In this document: positions 1-7,221 of the stretch, piece after piece
Position numbering within the stretch: the first letter of the stretch is position 1
Layout of the letters: each line of letters starts with the position of its first letter
NCBI GenBank assembly: GCA_002707765.1
Contig: PANV01000041.1
Span: forward strand, 1 to 14,833
Length of the DNA: 14,833 nucleotides
Direction of reading: 5' to 3'
Source: Fidelibacterota bacterium
Lineage (GTDB): Bacteria > Fidelibacterota > Marinisomatia > SCGC-AAA003-L08 > D37C17
Translations under genes and position numbers: made by a program
The notes under the pieces: generated by a model
Seen by the model: the letters and a program-made list of their open reading frames with translations, nothing else
What the model was told of the DNA's origin: nothing
Database searches by the model: none

Positions 1-147
1 GTTAATGGTGATAACTCAACATGTACTGATGATTGCGGTGTTGTTAATGGTGATAACTCAACATGTTTGGATGACTGTGGTGTTGCAAATGGTGATAACT
101 CCACATGTTTAGATGAATGTGGAACTCCTAATGGTAATGGTGAATGC
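1..147 (+). repeat. 42-bp tandem repeat encoding 14-residue Cys motifs
   Basis: Three complete 42-bp units start at 1, 43 and 85, and a degenerate fourth starts at 127. Each encodes a version of NGDNSTCxDDCG with two cysteines. The first two units are almost identical at DNA level and the third has drifted. The array probably extends upstream of the window. The Cys pairs suggest small disulfide or metal-stabilised spacer modules in an extracellular stalk. Confidence 0.9.
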
Positions 148-900
148 ATAAATATCGTATCAATTATAGATGTCCCTTATGATCAAGGTGGATTTGTATT
201 TATAAATTGGCTGCCTATTGGATGGGATACATATAATTATGACATTACATACTATGTGTACCGTTATATTCCGAGCAGTAGAGGTTGGGAATTATTACAT
301 GAAGCACCAGGGATGCAATTTGAGGAGTATGGTTTTACTGCACCAACAAACCAAACATCAATACCTGATCAAGAATTATTCTATGAAACTGAATATTTTA
401 TAAGAGCTGTTGATTCAAATGGGAATTATTATGATAGTCAATCAGTTTATGGCTACTCGGCTGACAACTTAGCTCCATCTACTCCAACCATGCTTAATGC
501 TGAGTTTGAAGATAATAGAGTTATTTTATCATGGGATCATAATACTGAATCAGATTTAAGAGAATATAATATTTATCGTAACAATATATTTTTGAATTCA
601 ACGCTTGAGAATTCCTTTATTGATGATAGCTTTTTACAAGGAGAGGAGAGTCAATACAATATTACAGCAGTTGATGTATACTATAATGAGAGTAATTTTT
701 CATTATCAGTTAATGTTGAAACTGCATTAATTGGAGATGTTAATTTTGATAATGTCATTAATATCGTTGATGTAGTTGCACTTGTAGGACATATTTTAGG
801 TACCAGTCCTCTAACTTCTATATTTCAAGCAGATACGAATGATGATGGAATTTTAAATGTTGTTGATGTTGTTGTTTTAGTTGAGATTATACTGAACTAG
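1..900 (+). CDS. Secreted Cys-repeat / FN3 / dockerin protein, C-terminal part
   Basis: The frame is open from base 1, so the true N-terminus lies upstream. In order it shows three full and one partial 14-residue Cys repeat (bases 1-147), two fibronectin-III-like beta domains (about 150-470 and 470-715; the second has the typical APSTPTML..., ILSWD and YNIYRN elements), and a dockerin-like tail (733-897). The tail has two calcium-loop-like segments, GDVNFDNVIN and ADTNDDGILN, each followed by a hydrophobic helix. This is the layout of a large extracellular or surface protein, and the tail probably acts as a sorting or attachment module. The catalytic part, if there is one, is outside the window. 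A TAG stop is followed by a strong hairpin terminator, so this gene closes its transcription unit. The specific function cannot be told. Confidence 0.85.
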   Translation, partial: VNGDNSTCTDDCGVVNGDNSTCLDDCGVANGDNSTCLDECGTPNGNGECINIVSIIDVPYDQGGFVFINWLPIGWDTYNYDITYYVYRYIPSSRGWELLHEAPGMQFEEYGFTAPTNQTSIPDQELFYETEYFIRAVDSNGNYYDSQSVYGYSADNLAPSTPTMLNAEFEDNRVILSWDHNTESDLREYNIYRNNIFLNSTLENSFIDDSFLQGEESQYNITAVDVYYNESNFSLSVNVETALIGDVNFDNVINIVDVVALVGHILGTSPLTSIFQADTNDDGILNVVDVVVLVEIILN

Positions 901-931
901 ATTCGAGTACTAACTATATTAAAATGTAATT

Positions 932-960
932 AAGAAAGCCTCTTTATTAGAGGCTTTCTT
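932..960. terminator. Intrinsic terminator hairpin
   Basis: An 11-bp perfect stem (932-942 with 950-960) encloses a 7-nt loop TTTATTA. The stem has a GCCTC/GAGGC core, and its 3' arm ends in CTTTCTT. It lies 31 nt after the stop of the upstream dockerin gene and well before the next gene. The downstream U-tract is poor, but the A-rich upstream side would also let it work on the opposite strand. Confidence 0.8.
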
Positions 961-1059
961 ATATATTCTAGTTAGTAATAAATAATTTTTTCAAAATTTT
1001 GTTATTTATTGTTACAAATATTTTTTTTTACATCATAAAATAATGATATAAATTGTCGT

Positions 1060-1725
1060 ATGAAATTTATTGTTTTATCTTTTATTTATTTAACTTGTTT
1101 ATTTGCTGATGAATATGCCTATTCGTTGCAAGATTATAACACAACATCGCCAACTTACGGATTGGATGTATGGAACCCACAATATTCAGGTTTCATTACA
1201 ATGCATTTTTTTTCATCCCAAGGCTGAGCTGGCTGAACAGGCGTGTTCGGGCAGTTGTCCGATTTTCAAAATGAGTTAAGAAACGATGATGGTTATGAAA
1301 ACATCGTCATACTTGCTGTCGGTCAATCAAACATAAGCAGTTTCAACAATAATTTTTGTGCTAACTCAGATTTACCTCTTGTCATGGATCCTTCACCTGA
1401 TTTTCCTATAAGAGAGCAGTTTGAACCCTATGGAACTCATAAATCAATTGTTATAGTTGGTTACGATGGTGAATATTTAGGTAGTATGTATGCAGGTTCA
1501 GTAAATAATACCCTTAAAAACTTTATCAGAGATATTTTAGAAGAACACTACGAGCAATCTGTTTTAGGGGATGTAAATGGTGATGCAACTATTAACATAC
1601 AAGATATCATATTATTGGTTAGTATGATTTTAAATAATGAACCAAACGATTCATCTGATATTAATTCGGATGGTACTGTTAATATTTTAGATGTTATTCA
1701 AATTGTTAATTTGATTCTTAACTAA
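1060..1725 (+). CDS. Predicted secreted selenoprotein, Trx/Prx-like, UxxU, dockerin tail
   Basis: Read with UGA as selenocysteine this is one 221-residue frame starting at ATG 1060. Residues 1-16 form a signal peptide (MKFIVLSFIYLTCLFA). A short strand MHFFSSQG then leads to U56-A-G-U59 (TGA at 1225 and 1234), followed by a helix-like GVFGQLSDFQNEL. This is the strand-CxxC-helix arrangement of the thioredoxin fold. Later segments VILAVGQ, LPLVMD, GTHKSIVIVG and YDGEYLG fit the remaining strands of an AhpC/TSA-like fold. A two-part dockerin-like tail covers residues 169-221. A normal reading would give a 55-residue peptide and an orphan fragment, but both parts look well conserved. The gene probably encodes an exported redox enzyme with a diselenide/selenol centre; its substrate is unknown. 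It lies 18 bp from the next selenoprotein gene with no terminator between them, so the two are probably co-transcribed. The -10-like TATAAA at 1047 is only a weak promoter candidate. Confidence 0.88.
1225..1236 (+). other. Two recoded UGA codons (Sec56 and Sec59), U-A-G-U motif
   Basis: TGA at 1225-1227 and 1234-1236 are in frame with ATG 1060 and flank GCT GGC (Ala-Gly). They occupy exactly the two Cys positions of a thioredoxin-type CxxC. This stretch is unusually GC-rich for the region, which fits RNA-structure constraint. Both codons are inferred to be selenocysteine. Confidence 0.88.
1228..1255 (+). promoter_or_regulatory. Overlapping alternative hairpin directly after the first UGA
   Basis: Bases 1228-1239 pair with 1244-1255: eleven pairs including two G-U, with one G-G mismatch (1232/1251) and a GGCG loop (1240-1243). 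It starts on the base after the first UGA and buries the second UGA in its 5' arm. Its loop is only 12 nt from the first UGA, which is short for a bSECIS. It shares bases 1247-1255 with the AGUU hairpin, so the two exclude each other. It could be a variant SECIS, a ribosome-stalling structure or a folding switch. Confidence 0.55.
1247..1262 (+). promoter_or_regulatory. Candidate bacterial SECIS hairpin, loop AGUU
   Basis: Stem TCGGGC (1247-1252) pairs with GTCCGA (1257-1262): six pairs, one of them G-U. The loop is AGTT (1253-1256). The loop begins 16 nt after the second UGA and 25 nt after the first. Both distances fall in the 16-37 nt window I recall for bSECIS elements, and a G lies in the first two loop positions. 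The closing context CAGUUG is shared with the element in the next gene. Folded by eye. Confidence 0.72.
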
Positions 1726-1743
1726 ATTTCCTTATTCTGAGTT

Positions 1744-2853
1744 ATGAAATTATTCTTACTCACTTTTACTTTTTCTTTACTTTATTCATCAACCTGTAGA
1801 ATTGAAAATTCCAATTTAAGATCCTACTACGAAATTGGTGACACTTTAACTTTTGAAGATCAAAATTTATTATTCCCTGTTTGTAATGGATCAGGTGATT
1901 ATAGTACTGGTGATTCTTTCAAATTATCAGATTTAAATGGTAATGAAAATGATGGTGATTATAAAATAACTTTGATAAGCATGAATGCCACATGGTGACC
2001 TGCCTGCTATGATTACATCAGTTTGATGGATCAACTTATTGAAGTCCTTGATGATTATGATGAAGTACAACTTATAGTGAGCCTTGATTACAGTACAAAT
2101 GAATCTGAGCTCTATTCATGTACTGAATGGGCTGACCTCTATAGTGAATTAGGACCATTTGGTAATGAACCTTTAATAATTAATGGTGATCCAAATCATA
2201 GTATATGGAATATGTTTGCGGGTTCAACATACTCAGCATATGCTTTCATTGATCATAATATGGTACTGAGATATAAGTTTGATATACCAAATTTATATGA
2301 TTTTCAATACACTTACATTCCAAATATGGTTGATTCTATGTACGGTTGTACTGATGAAATTGCATGTAATTATGATGATTCTGTAGTTTATGATGATGGC
2401 TCTTGCAGGTATGGTTTAGATTGTAATTTATGTTTAGAAGCTTTTACGCAACTTGATTGTATGGCGATAGATAATTGTATGTGGATGGGTGATCATTGTA
2501 TGGAAAATATAGATAATTGTATGAGTTTTGAGAGTGAATTAGATTGTATCGCACATGATAATTGTTATTGGATGGGAGATCATTGTATGAGCGGTTCAAA
2601 TTGTCCAGATCCAATTGCTCTAAACTATAATCCGGTTTCTGATTCATTAGGAAATGAAGATATCACAACATGTATATATTCTCAATATGTAAATTTTGGA
2701 TGTACTTATTCTGAAGCACTGAATTTTGATCAAAATGCCACAGTAGATGATGGTTCATGTGAATATCTTTTTGGAGATACAAATAAAGATGGAATGGTAA
2801 ACGTACTAGATATAATTGAAATAGTTAATATTATTACAAGTCTTTTTGAATGA
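1744..2853 (+). CDS. Predicted secreted selenoprotein, TlpA/thioredoxin-like, UPAC, Cys-rich C-terminus
   Basis: With TGA 1996-1998 read as selenocysteine this is one 369-residue protein from ATG 1744. Residues 1-16 are a signal peptide. The segment GDSFKLSDLNG then YKITLISMNATW-U85-P-A-C88 followed by helix YDYISLMDQLIEVL is the TlpA/AhpC-type redox site, with Sec in the first position of CxxC. Downstream are two GCTD-type modules ending in DDGSC (residues 201-221 and 319-339), a degenerate third between them, and a duplicated 17-residue Cys segment (residues 237-253 and 266-282). The tail is dockerin-like (GDTNKDGMVNVLD, about 343-369). It ends at a genuine TGA stop at 2851. It is likely an exported thiol/selenol oxidoreductase with a partner or anchor tail. 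The TTG at 2023 could only yield a fragment lacking signal peptide and active site, so it is not accepted as the start. Confidence 0.88.
1996..1998 (+). other. Recoded UGA codon (Sec85), W-U-P-A-C motif
   Basis: TGA is in frame with ATG 1744, preceded by AAT GCC ACA TGG (NATW) and followed by CCT GCC TGC (PAC). It sits at the first Cys of the canonical xATWCxxC redox motif. The frame before and after is uninterrupted and both sides belong to one thioredoxin fold. Confidence 0.9.
2010..2033 (+). promoter_or_regulatory. Candidate bacterial SECIS hairpin, loop GUU
   Basis: The upper stem CATCA (2016-2020) pairs with TGATG (2024-2028) around loop GTT (2021-2023). After a bulged A2015, the lower stem TGATT (2010-2014) pairs with GATCA (2029-2033), including one T-G pair. 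The loop starts 22 nt after the UGA and opens with G-U, as expected for SelB recognition. The apex CAGUUUG nearly matches CAGUUG in the upstream gene. Folded by eye. Confidence 0.75.
2452..2589 (+). repeat. Duplicated 17-residue Cys/Trp module in the second selenoprotein
   Basis: Bases 2452-2502 and 2539-2589 encode near-identical segments with pattern LDCxAxDNCxWMGDHCM, 87 bp apart. Each carries three Cys. They are probably disulfide- or metal-stabilised minidomains. They sit between the two GCTD/DDGSC modules and look like a recent internal duplication. Confidence 0.8.
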
Positions 2854-2882
2854 AGTTTAATTATTTATTTGTAAATTAGTTC

Positions 2883-3608
2883 ATGAAATTTTTGAAAAAG
2901 ATATCTCTTTTTATTTTTTCTTTAAGCATACTTTTGTGTCATGGAGTATCAGAATCAACAGCAAGTGCAATGTCAAATGCATCTTTGATTGATTGGTCTA
3001 GATTTGGTGCTGAACACATGGTAACAGGTTATGATCATATATTATTTCTCGTTGGTGTTCTCTTTTTTCTGACAAAGTATATTGACATTTTTAAATTTAT
3101 TACTGCCTTTACTATTGCCCATTGTTTAACATTAATTTTTGCTACAAATTTTGGAATAACAGCAAATGCATATTTGATTGATGCTATCATAGCTTTTAGT
3201 GTAATATATAAAGGTTTTGAAAATTTAGATGGTTTTAAAAAAGTATTTTCAACCAAAGCTCCGAATCTAATTGTGATGGTTTTTGTATTTGGTTTGATAC
3301 ATGGTTTTGGATTATCGACAAAATTACAAGAAGTAGCTACATCTTCAAATATTGATTTAAGTTTATCACAAATTCTATCATTCAATATTGGTGTTGAGCT
3401 TGGTCAAATTATTGTTTTAATTATACTTTTCCCATTATTATCATTGATTAGAAAAAAATATTTTAATTTCATTTCAAAATTTACAAATTGGGGTTTGGTT
3501 GTTGCAGGAGTTCTTTTGTTTATATTCCAAATAAATGGTTATATTAATGACGAACATCATGATAATCCAAAAACTAACTCAAGTGACCATCATCACCATC
3601 ACCACTAA
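2883..3608 (+). CDS. HupE/UreJ-family membrane protein with natural His6 tail
   Basis: This 241-residue protein starts with a signal peptide or first membrane helix (residues 5-20) and then has about six hydrophobic helices. Family marks are GAEHMVTGYDHILFL (H45, H52), FTIAHCLTL (H80), FGLIHGFGL (H140) and SFNIGVELGQ (E172). The conserved His/Asp/Glu residues suggest a transmembrane metal path. HupE/UreJ relatives are linked to nickel or cobalt import, but many marine members have no nickel enzyme beside them and their substrate is unproven. No urease or hydrogenase genes are in this window. The C-terminus is His-rich (HH at 225-226, six His at 236-241), likely a metal-binding tail. It is the first gene of a long same-strand run; the next gene starts 3 bp later. 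Confidence 0.87.
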   Translation: MKFLKKISLFIFSLSILLCHGVSESTASAMSNASLIDWSRFGAEHMVTGYDHILFLVGVLFFLTKYIDIFKFITAFTIAHCLTLIFATNFGITANAYLIDAIIAFSVIYKGFENLDGFKKVFSTKAPNLIVMVFVFGLIHGFGLSTKLQEVATSSNIDLSLSQILSFNIGVELGQIIVLIILFPLLSLIRKKYFNFISKFTNWGLVVAGVLLFIFQINGYINDEHHDNPKTNSSDHHHHHH

Positions 3609-3611
3609 ATA

Positions 3612-4229
3612 GTGAATAAGAGTTTTGCAAAATATAGACTACTATTTTCAAAATTATTACTATTATCAATTATTATAGTTTTATTAATATCTGAAAATAA
3701 TAATGTTGATAAAAATTCCACATTGCATTTTGCTCTTGAATTTTTTGGATTTGCTTTTCTGTTATCAGGAGTAATTGGTAGAATTTGGTCATCCTTATAT
3801 ATTGAAGGTAAAAAAACAAATATATTAGTAACTGATGGTATTTATTCTGTATGTAGAAACCCTTTGTATTTTTTTAGTTTTATTTTGCTTATTGGTTTTT
3901 TTTTATTAATTAAATCAATCATTATATCTGTTGTTTCTATGATATTGCTTTTAATAATTTATCCCAAAACCATAAAACATGAAGAGGATAAGCTTTTAAA
4001 AATACATGGGCAATTATATTCTGATTATATACTGAAAACACCAAAATTAATTCCAAATTTTTTATTATTCAAAAGGTCAAGTAGTAATAAATTGATTAAA
4101 ATAAATATTAAAAAGGTTGAAAATGTTTTGGTAGAATCTTTTGGTTTTATTCTATTTTTTGAGCTAATAAGATTAGTTGATTATTTCCATGAAATAAATA
4201 TTCTCCCAACACTTTTTACAATATTTTAA
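3612..4229 (+). CDS. Isoprenylcysteine/phospholipid-type membrane methyltransferase
   Basis: This 205-residue membrane protein starts at GTG 3612, three bases after the previous stop, which suggests translational coupling; no ATG start fits the first helix better. Hydrophobic helices lie at about 9-27, 40-58, 86-100 and 102-117. The cofactor-binding end of the ICMT/PEMT family is visible: TDGIYSVCRNPLY (74-86), EEDKLL (124-129), HGQLYSDY (132-139) and P148. By family it would transfer a methyl group from SAM to a lipid or lipid-like thiol at the membrane. The actual substrate is unknown. The tail beyond about residue 150 adds a further hydrophobic segment. Its place upstream of envelope transport genes hints at modification of an envelope lipid. 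Confidence 0.82.
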   Translation: MNKSFAKYRLLFSKLLLLSIIIVLLISENNNVDKNSTLHFALEFFGFAFLLSGVIGRIWSSLYIEGKKTNILVTDGIYSVCRNPLYFFSFILLIGFFLLIKSIIISVVSMILLLIIYPKTIKHEEDKLLKIHGQLYSDYILKTPKLIPNFLLFKRSSSNKLIKINIKKVENVLVESFGFILFFELIRLVDYFHEINILPTLFTIF

Positions 4230-4235
4230 TACTAA

Positions 4236-5342
4236 ATGTTAAGATTCATTAAGTTTTTTATTTTTATTTCTATAAGTTTTTTATTCTCCAATAATTTTGT
4301 TAGTTACAATGGTCAGGTATATATTGTAGGACTTAATCAGCATGATTCAACTTTGAATTATAATTATAGATTAAACTATATACCAGAGTTCAGAAAAAAA
4401 ATAGCTATAAATGCAAATTCAAATGTCGATGTAAATTTTAGCTACTTATTTTTTAAAGAACAAAATAACAATAAAGTTAATATTAGTAAATATCGATCTT
4501 GGATAAGGTATTACAATGATTATATTGATTTAAGATTAGGTTTGCAAAAAATAACTTTTGGTTCAGCTTTATTTTTAAAACCTTTATCATGGTTTGATTC
4601 AATAGATTTCAGATCAATTACAGATCAAACTTATGGTGTGGATGCAGCCAGATTAATTTTAACCCCAAATAATTCTTCATCTTATTGGTTTTGGATAATA
4701 AAAAATAAATTGTCTTCAAATTCTTTTGGCGGTAGATTTGAATTATCCAATTATTATGGTGATTGGGGTTTCACATATTACAAAGATTCTCAATTTCAAA
4801 AACATTTACCATTTCAAATAAATCAATTTTTGTTTAGTATGCTATCAAGTGATTTAATATTTCAATCAAATGATTTAGAATCTATTTTAGGATTTAGAGA
4901 AAATCAAAGATTTGGATTTGATTATAGATACGATGGTCTCTTTGGTTTTTGGTTTGAATCCTCAAAATATATTATGAAAAAATATGAGGATGTTTTATTT
5001 AATGAATTTCTTTTTTATACATTTGGTCTTGATTATACTTTACCTTATAACGATGGTATCCTAATTTCAGGAGAAACAATTTTTTCTCAGGTTGATTTAT
5101 CTATAGATTCTGATTTATTAGATACTGATAACATATCAAGTTTATTTTATTTTTCAATACCAATCAATATGATAAATAATTTTTCTTCATTCCATATTAG
5201 AGATTGGGATAATAATATTCCTAGCAACAATTTGTTACTTATATCATCAACATATGATAGTTTTACATTGAATTATATGCTTACATTAATGCCTGGTAAA
5301 TTCAACGATTTTTTTCAAATTGAATTTGTTTATAATTATTAA
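4236..5342 (+). CDS. Predicted outer-membrane beta-barrel protein
   Basis: This 368-residue protein has an N-terminal signal peptide (residues 1-19, ending LFSNN). The mature part is a series of alternating aromatic/polar strands typical of barrels, for example VDVNFSYLFF, IDLRLGLQKITFG, WGFTYYKDSQF and RFGFDYRYDGLFGFWFES, and it ends in an aromatic strand FFQIEFVYNY. It carries no TonB plug. I do not recognise the family with certainty; it resembles DUF1302-like porins that sit beside LolA-like proteins and efflux permeases. It lies 6 bp after the methyltransferase gene and 14 bp before the ABC ATPase gene, so it may be the outer-membrane end of the same transport route. Confidence 0.72.
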   Translation: MLRFIKFFIFISISFLFSNNFVSYNGQVYIVGLNQHDSTLNYNYRLNYIPEFRKKIAINANSNVDVNFSYLFFKEQNNNKVNISKYRSWIRYYNDYIDLRLGLQKITFGSALFLKPLSWFDSIDFRSITDQTYGVDAARLILTPNNSSSYWFWIIKNKLSSNSFGGRFELSNYYGDWGFTYYKDSQFQKHLPFQINQFLFSMLSSDLIFQSNDLESILGFRENQRFGFDYRYDGLFGFWFESSKYIMKKYEDVLFNEFLFYTFGLDYTLPYNDGILISGETIFSQVDLSIDSDLLDTDNISSLFYFSIPINMINNFSSFHIRDWDNNIPSNNLLLISSTYDSFTLNYMLTLMPGKFNDFFQIEFVYNY

Positions 5343-5356
5343 TTAACTAAAGTTTT

Positions 5357-6043
5357 ATGATTGTTAAAATTAAAAATCTCACAAAAAAATTCTATATTGG
5401 TGGCAGTTTTTTTACTGCATTAGATAATATTTCATTAGAAATCAAGAATGGAGAATTTTTAGGGCTTGTTGGAGCTTCGGGTTCAGGTAAAACAACTTTA
5501 CTAAATATTATAGGTGGTCTTGATTCACCAACTAGTGGTGAGATATCAGTCTTGAATCAATTTATGAATACTACTTCTCATACTGAAAGAGCACTTATTA
5601 GAAGAAAAAATATGGGTTTTATTTTTCAAAGTTATAATTTATTACCGGTTTACAGCGTGTATGAAAATGTAGAGTTGCCCCTTATTTTAAATAATATTGA
5701 TAAAAAATCTAGAAGGCAAAAAGTTTTAGAAGCAATTGATGCTGTTGGCTTATCTGATAAGATAAATTCAAGGCCAAATCAACTTAGTGGAGGACAATGC
5801 CAAAGAACTGCAATTGCTAGAGCTATTGTACACAAACCTGCCTTAGTACTAGCAGATGAACCAACTGCAAATCTTGATTCCGAAAATTCACATCTTATAA
5901 TGGAAATAATGAAAAAATTAAATACAAATTATAATACTTCATTTATTTTTGCCACTCATGATGAAAAAATTATGGGTTATCTTAAAAGAATGATTCATAT
6001 TGAAGATGGTAAGATCTTTAAAGATGAAAAAATAAAACTTTAG
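5357..6043 (+). CDS. ABC transporter ATP-binding protein, LolD/MacB type
   Basis: This 228-residue ATPase has the usual family length and all motifs: Walker A GASGSGKT (39-46), Q-loop Q91, signature LSGGQ (143-147), Walker B ALVLADEP with catalytic E168, D-loop NLDS and switch His H201. It is most like the LolD/MacB/FtsE branch, which powers permeases with large periplasmic domains. It would act in the cytoplasm bound to the two permeases encoded next (8 bp downstream). The signature is followed by C instead of the more usual Q or R (LSGGQCQR), a mild variation. Confidence 0.95.
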   Translation: MIVKIKNLTKKFYIGGSFFTALDNISLEIKNGEFLGLVGASGSGKTTLLNIIGGLDSPTSGEISVLNQFMNTTSHTERALIRRKNMGFIFQSYNLLPVYSVYENVELPLILNNIDKKSRRQKVLEAIDAVGLSDKINSRPNQLSGGQCQRTAIARAIVHKPALVLADEPTANLDSENSHLIMEIMKKLNTNYNTSFIFATHDEKIMGYLKRMIHIEDGKIFKDEKIKL

Positions 6044-6051
6044 TATTTTTT

Positions 6052-7221
6052 ATGTTGTTTAATATTGCTATAAAGAATTTGGTTGGTGCAGGAATAAGAA
6101 CATGGTTAAATGTTTTTGTTACTTCAGTTTCAATTTTTATGATAATATTTTCTTCTGGTATGTACACTGGTATGAAACAACATGCCATGAATGTTTCGAT
6201 TGATACTGAGATTGCTGGAGGTGCTTTTTGGCACCCTAATTATGACCCCTATGATCCAATAACATTTGAAGATTCTCATTCAATTACTCCTAGTATCTTA
6301 ACTGAACTAGTTGAATCTAATAAGGCTCTTGAAGTGCTAGTAAGCCAAGCTTCTATATATCCTGATGGTAGGGTAGTCCCAGTTATCATGAAAGGTATTA
6401 CTTTAGAACAAGAGATTTTAAATATACCCACTAAAGAAATATTAAAATACGAGGGTGATAATATTCCTATTCTAATTGGACGAGGAATGTCAAAATACAC
6501 AAAATTAAATATTGGAGATACTTTTATCATAAGATGGATGGATGATAATAGAACATACGATGCTGGATTAGGTGAGATTGTTTTTATAATGGATTCTGAT
6601 AATTTTAAAATAGATTTTGGTCATATTTGGCTACCAATAGAAAAAATGCAGAAAATGTTATCTATGGAAAATGAATCAACATATGTTGTTTTTGATGATA
6701 ATATTAATCCTCATTCAGCAGGTGATTGGATAAAAAGAGATGTTAAATATTTAATAAGAGATATGGAAACAATTATTGAACAAGATAGGCCAAATGCAAT
6801 AATGATTTACATCATATTATTATCTTTAGCTGCAATGGGAATATTTAACGCTCAGACCCTTTCTATTTTCAGGAGAAAAAAGGAAATTGGTACATTAATG
6901 GCACTTGGAATGCATAAGAGAAAAGTAGTCTTATTATTTACTATTGAAGGAGCAATGAATGCTATTTTTGCAATTATTTTAACTGTATTATTATTCGGTC
7001 CTTTGCTTTATTACTTCAGTATTTATGGAGTACCATTGCCAATTGATTATTCAGATATGGGTTTAATAATTGCTAAAAGATTAATACCGATTTATTCAAT
7101 GCCATTATTAGTAGCAACTGCTCTGATAGTTTTTTTAATTCTTCTATTAGTTAGTTATCTACCCTCAAGAAAAATATCGAAAATGCATCCGGTTGATGCG
7201 ATAAGAGGTAAAACAACATAA
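6052..7221 (+). CDS. FtsX/LolC/E-type ABC permease, first of two
   Basis: This 389-residue protein has one N-terminal membrane helix (about 19-40), a large extracytoplasmic MacB-PCD-like domain, and three C-terminal helices in the FtsX domain. The coupling element RRKKEIGTLMALG follows the second helix, and the end reads MHPVDAIRGK, a typical terminus of this family. This is the LolC/LolE topology: ATP use drives mechanical extraction of a lipoprotein or transfer of a hydrophobic substrate rather than classical pore transport. Its stop overlaps the next start by one base (TAATG at 7219), so the two permeases are likely translated together as a heterodimer. The substrate is not known. Confidence 0.92.
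   Translation: MLFNIAIKNLVGAGIRTWLNVFVTSVSIFMIIFSSGMYTGMKQHAMNVSIDTEIAGGAFWHPNYDPYDPITFEDSHSITPSILTELVESNKALEVLVSQASIYPDGRVVPVIMKGITLEQEILNIPTKEILKYEGDNIPILIGRGMSKYTKLNIGDTFIIRWMDDNRTYDAGLGEIVFIMDSDNFKIDFGHIWLPIEKMQKMLSMENESTYVVFDDNINPHSAGDWIKRDVKYLIRDMETIIEQDRPNAIMIYIILLSLAAMGIFNAQTLSIFRRKKEIGTLMALGMHKRKVVLLFTIEGAMNAIFAIILTVLLFGPLLYYFSIYGVPLPIDYSDMGLIIAKRLIPIYSMPLLVATALIVFLILLLVSYLPSRKISKMHPVDAIRGKTT

Noticed and set aside
1..147. CRISPR array
   Set aside because: The 42-bp units are contiguous, coding and without spacers. They are a protein repeat.
1243..1725. Separate gene starting at GTG 1243
   Set aside because: It begins two codons after the second UGA within the same fold and has no ribosome binding site. 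It is the downstream part of the 1060 gene.
1225..1998. Premature stops making both redox genes pseudogenes or sequencing errors
   Set aside because: Three UGAs, and no UAA or UAG, lie precisely at redox Cys positions in two adjacent genes. Frame is kept on both sides, and hairpins follow.
1225..1998. Alternative genetic code with UGA as Trp or Gly
   Set aside because: UGA ends at least four well-identified genes here. Trp or Gly at a CxxC Cys position would also destroy the active site.
2444..2647. Minus-strand frame opposite the second selenoprotein
   Set aside because: It is a low-complexity antisense shadow of the Cys module repeats with no family features.
2023..2853. Separate gene starting at TTG 2023
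   Set aside because: It would begin inside the active-site helix, without signal peptide or redox motif. It is the continuation of the frame from 1744 past the recoded UGA.
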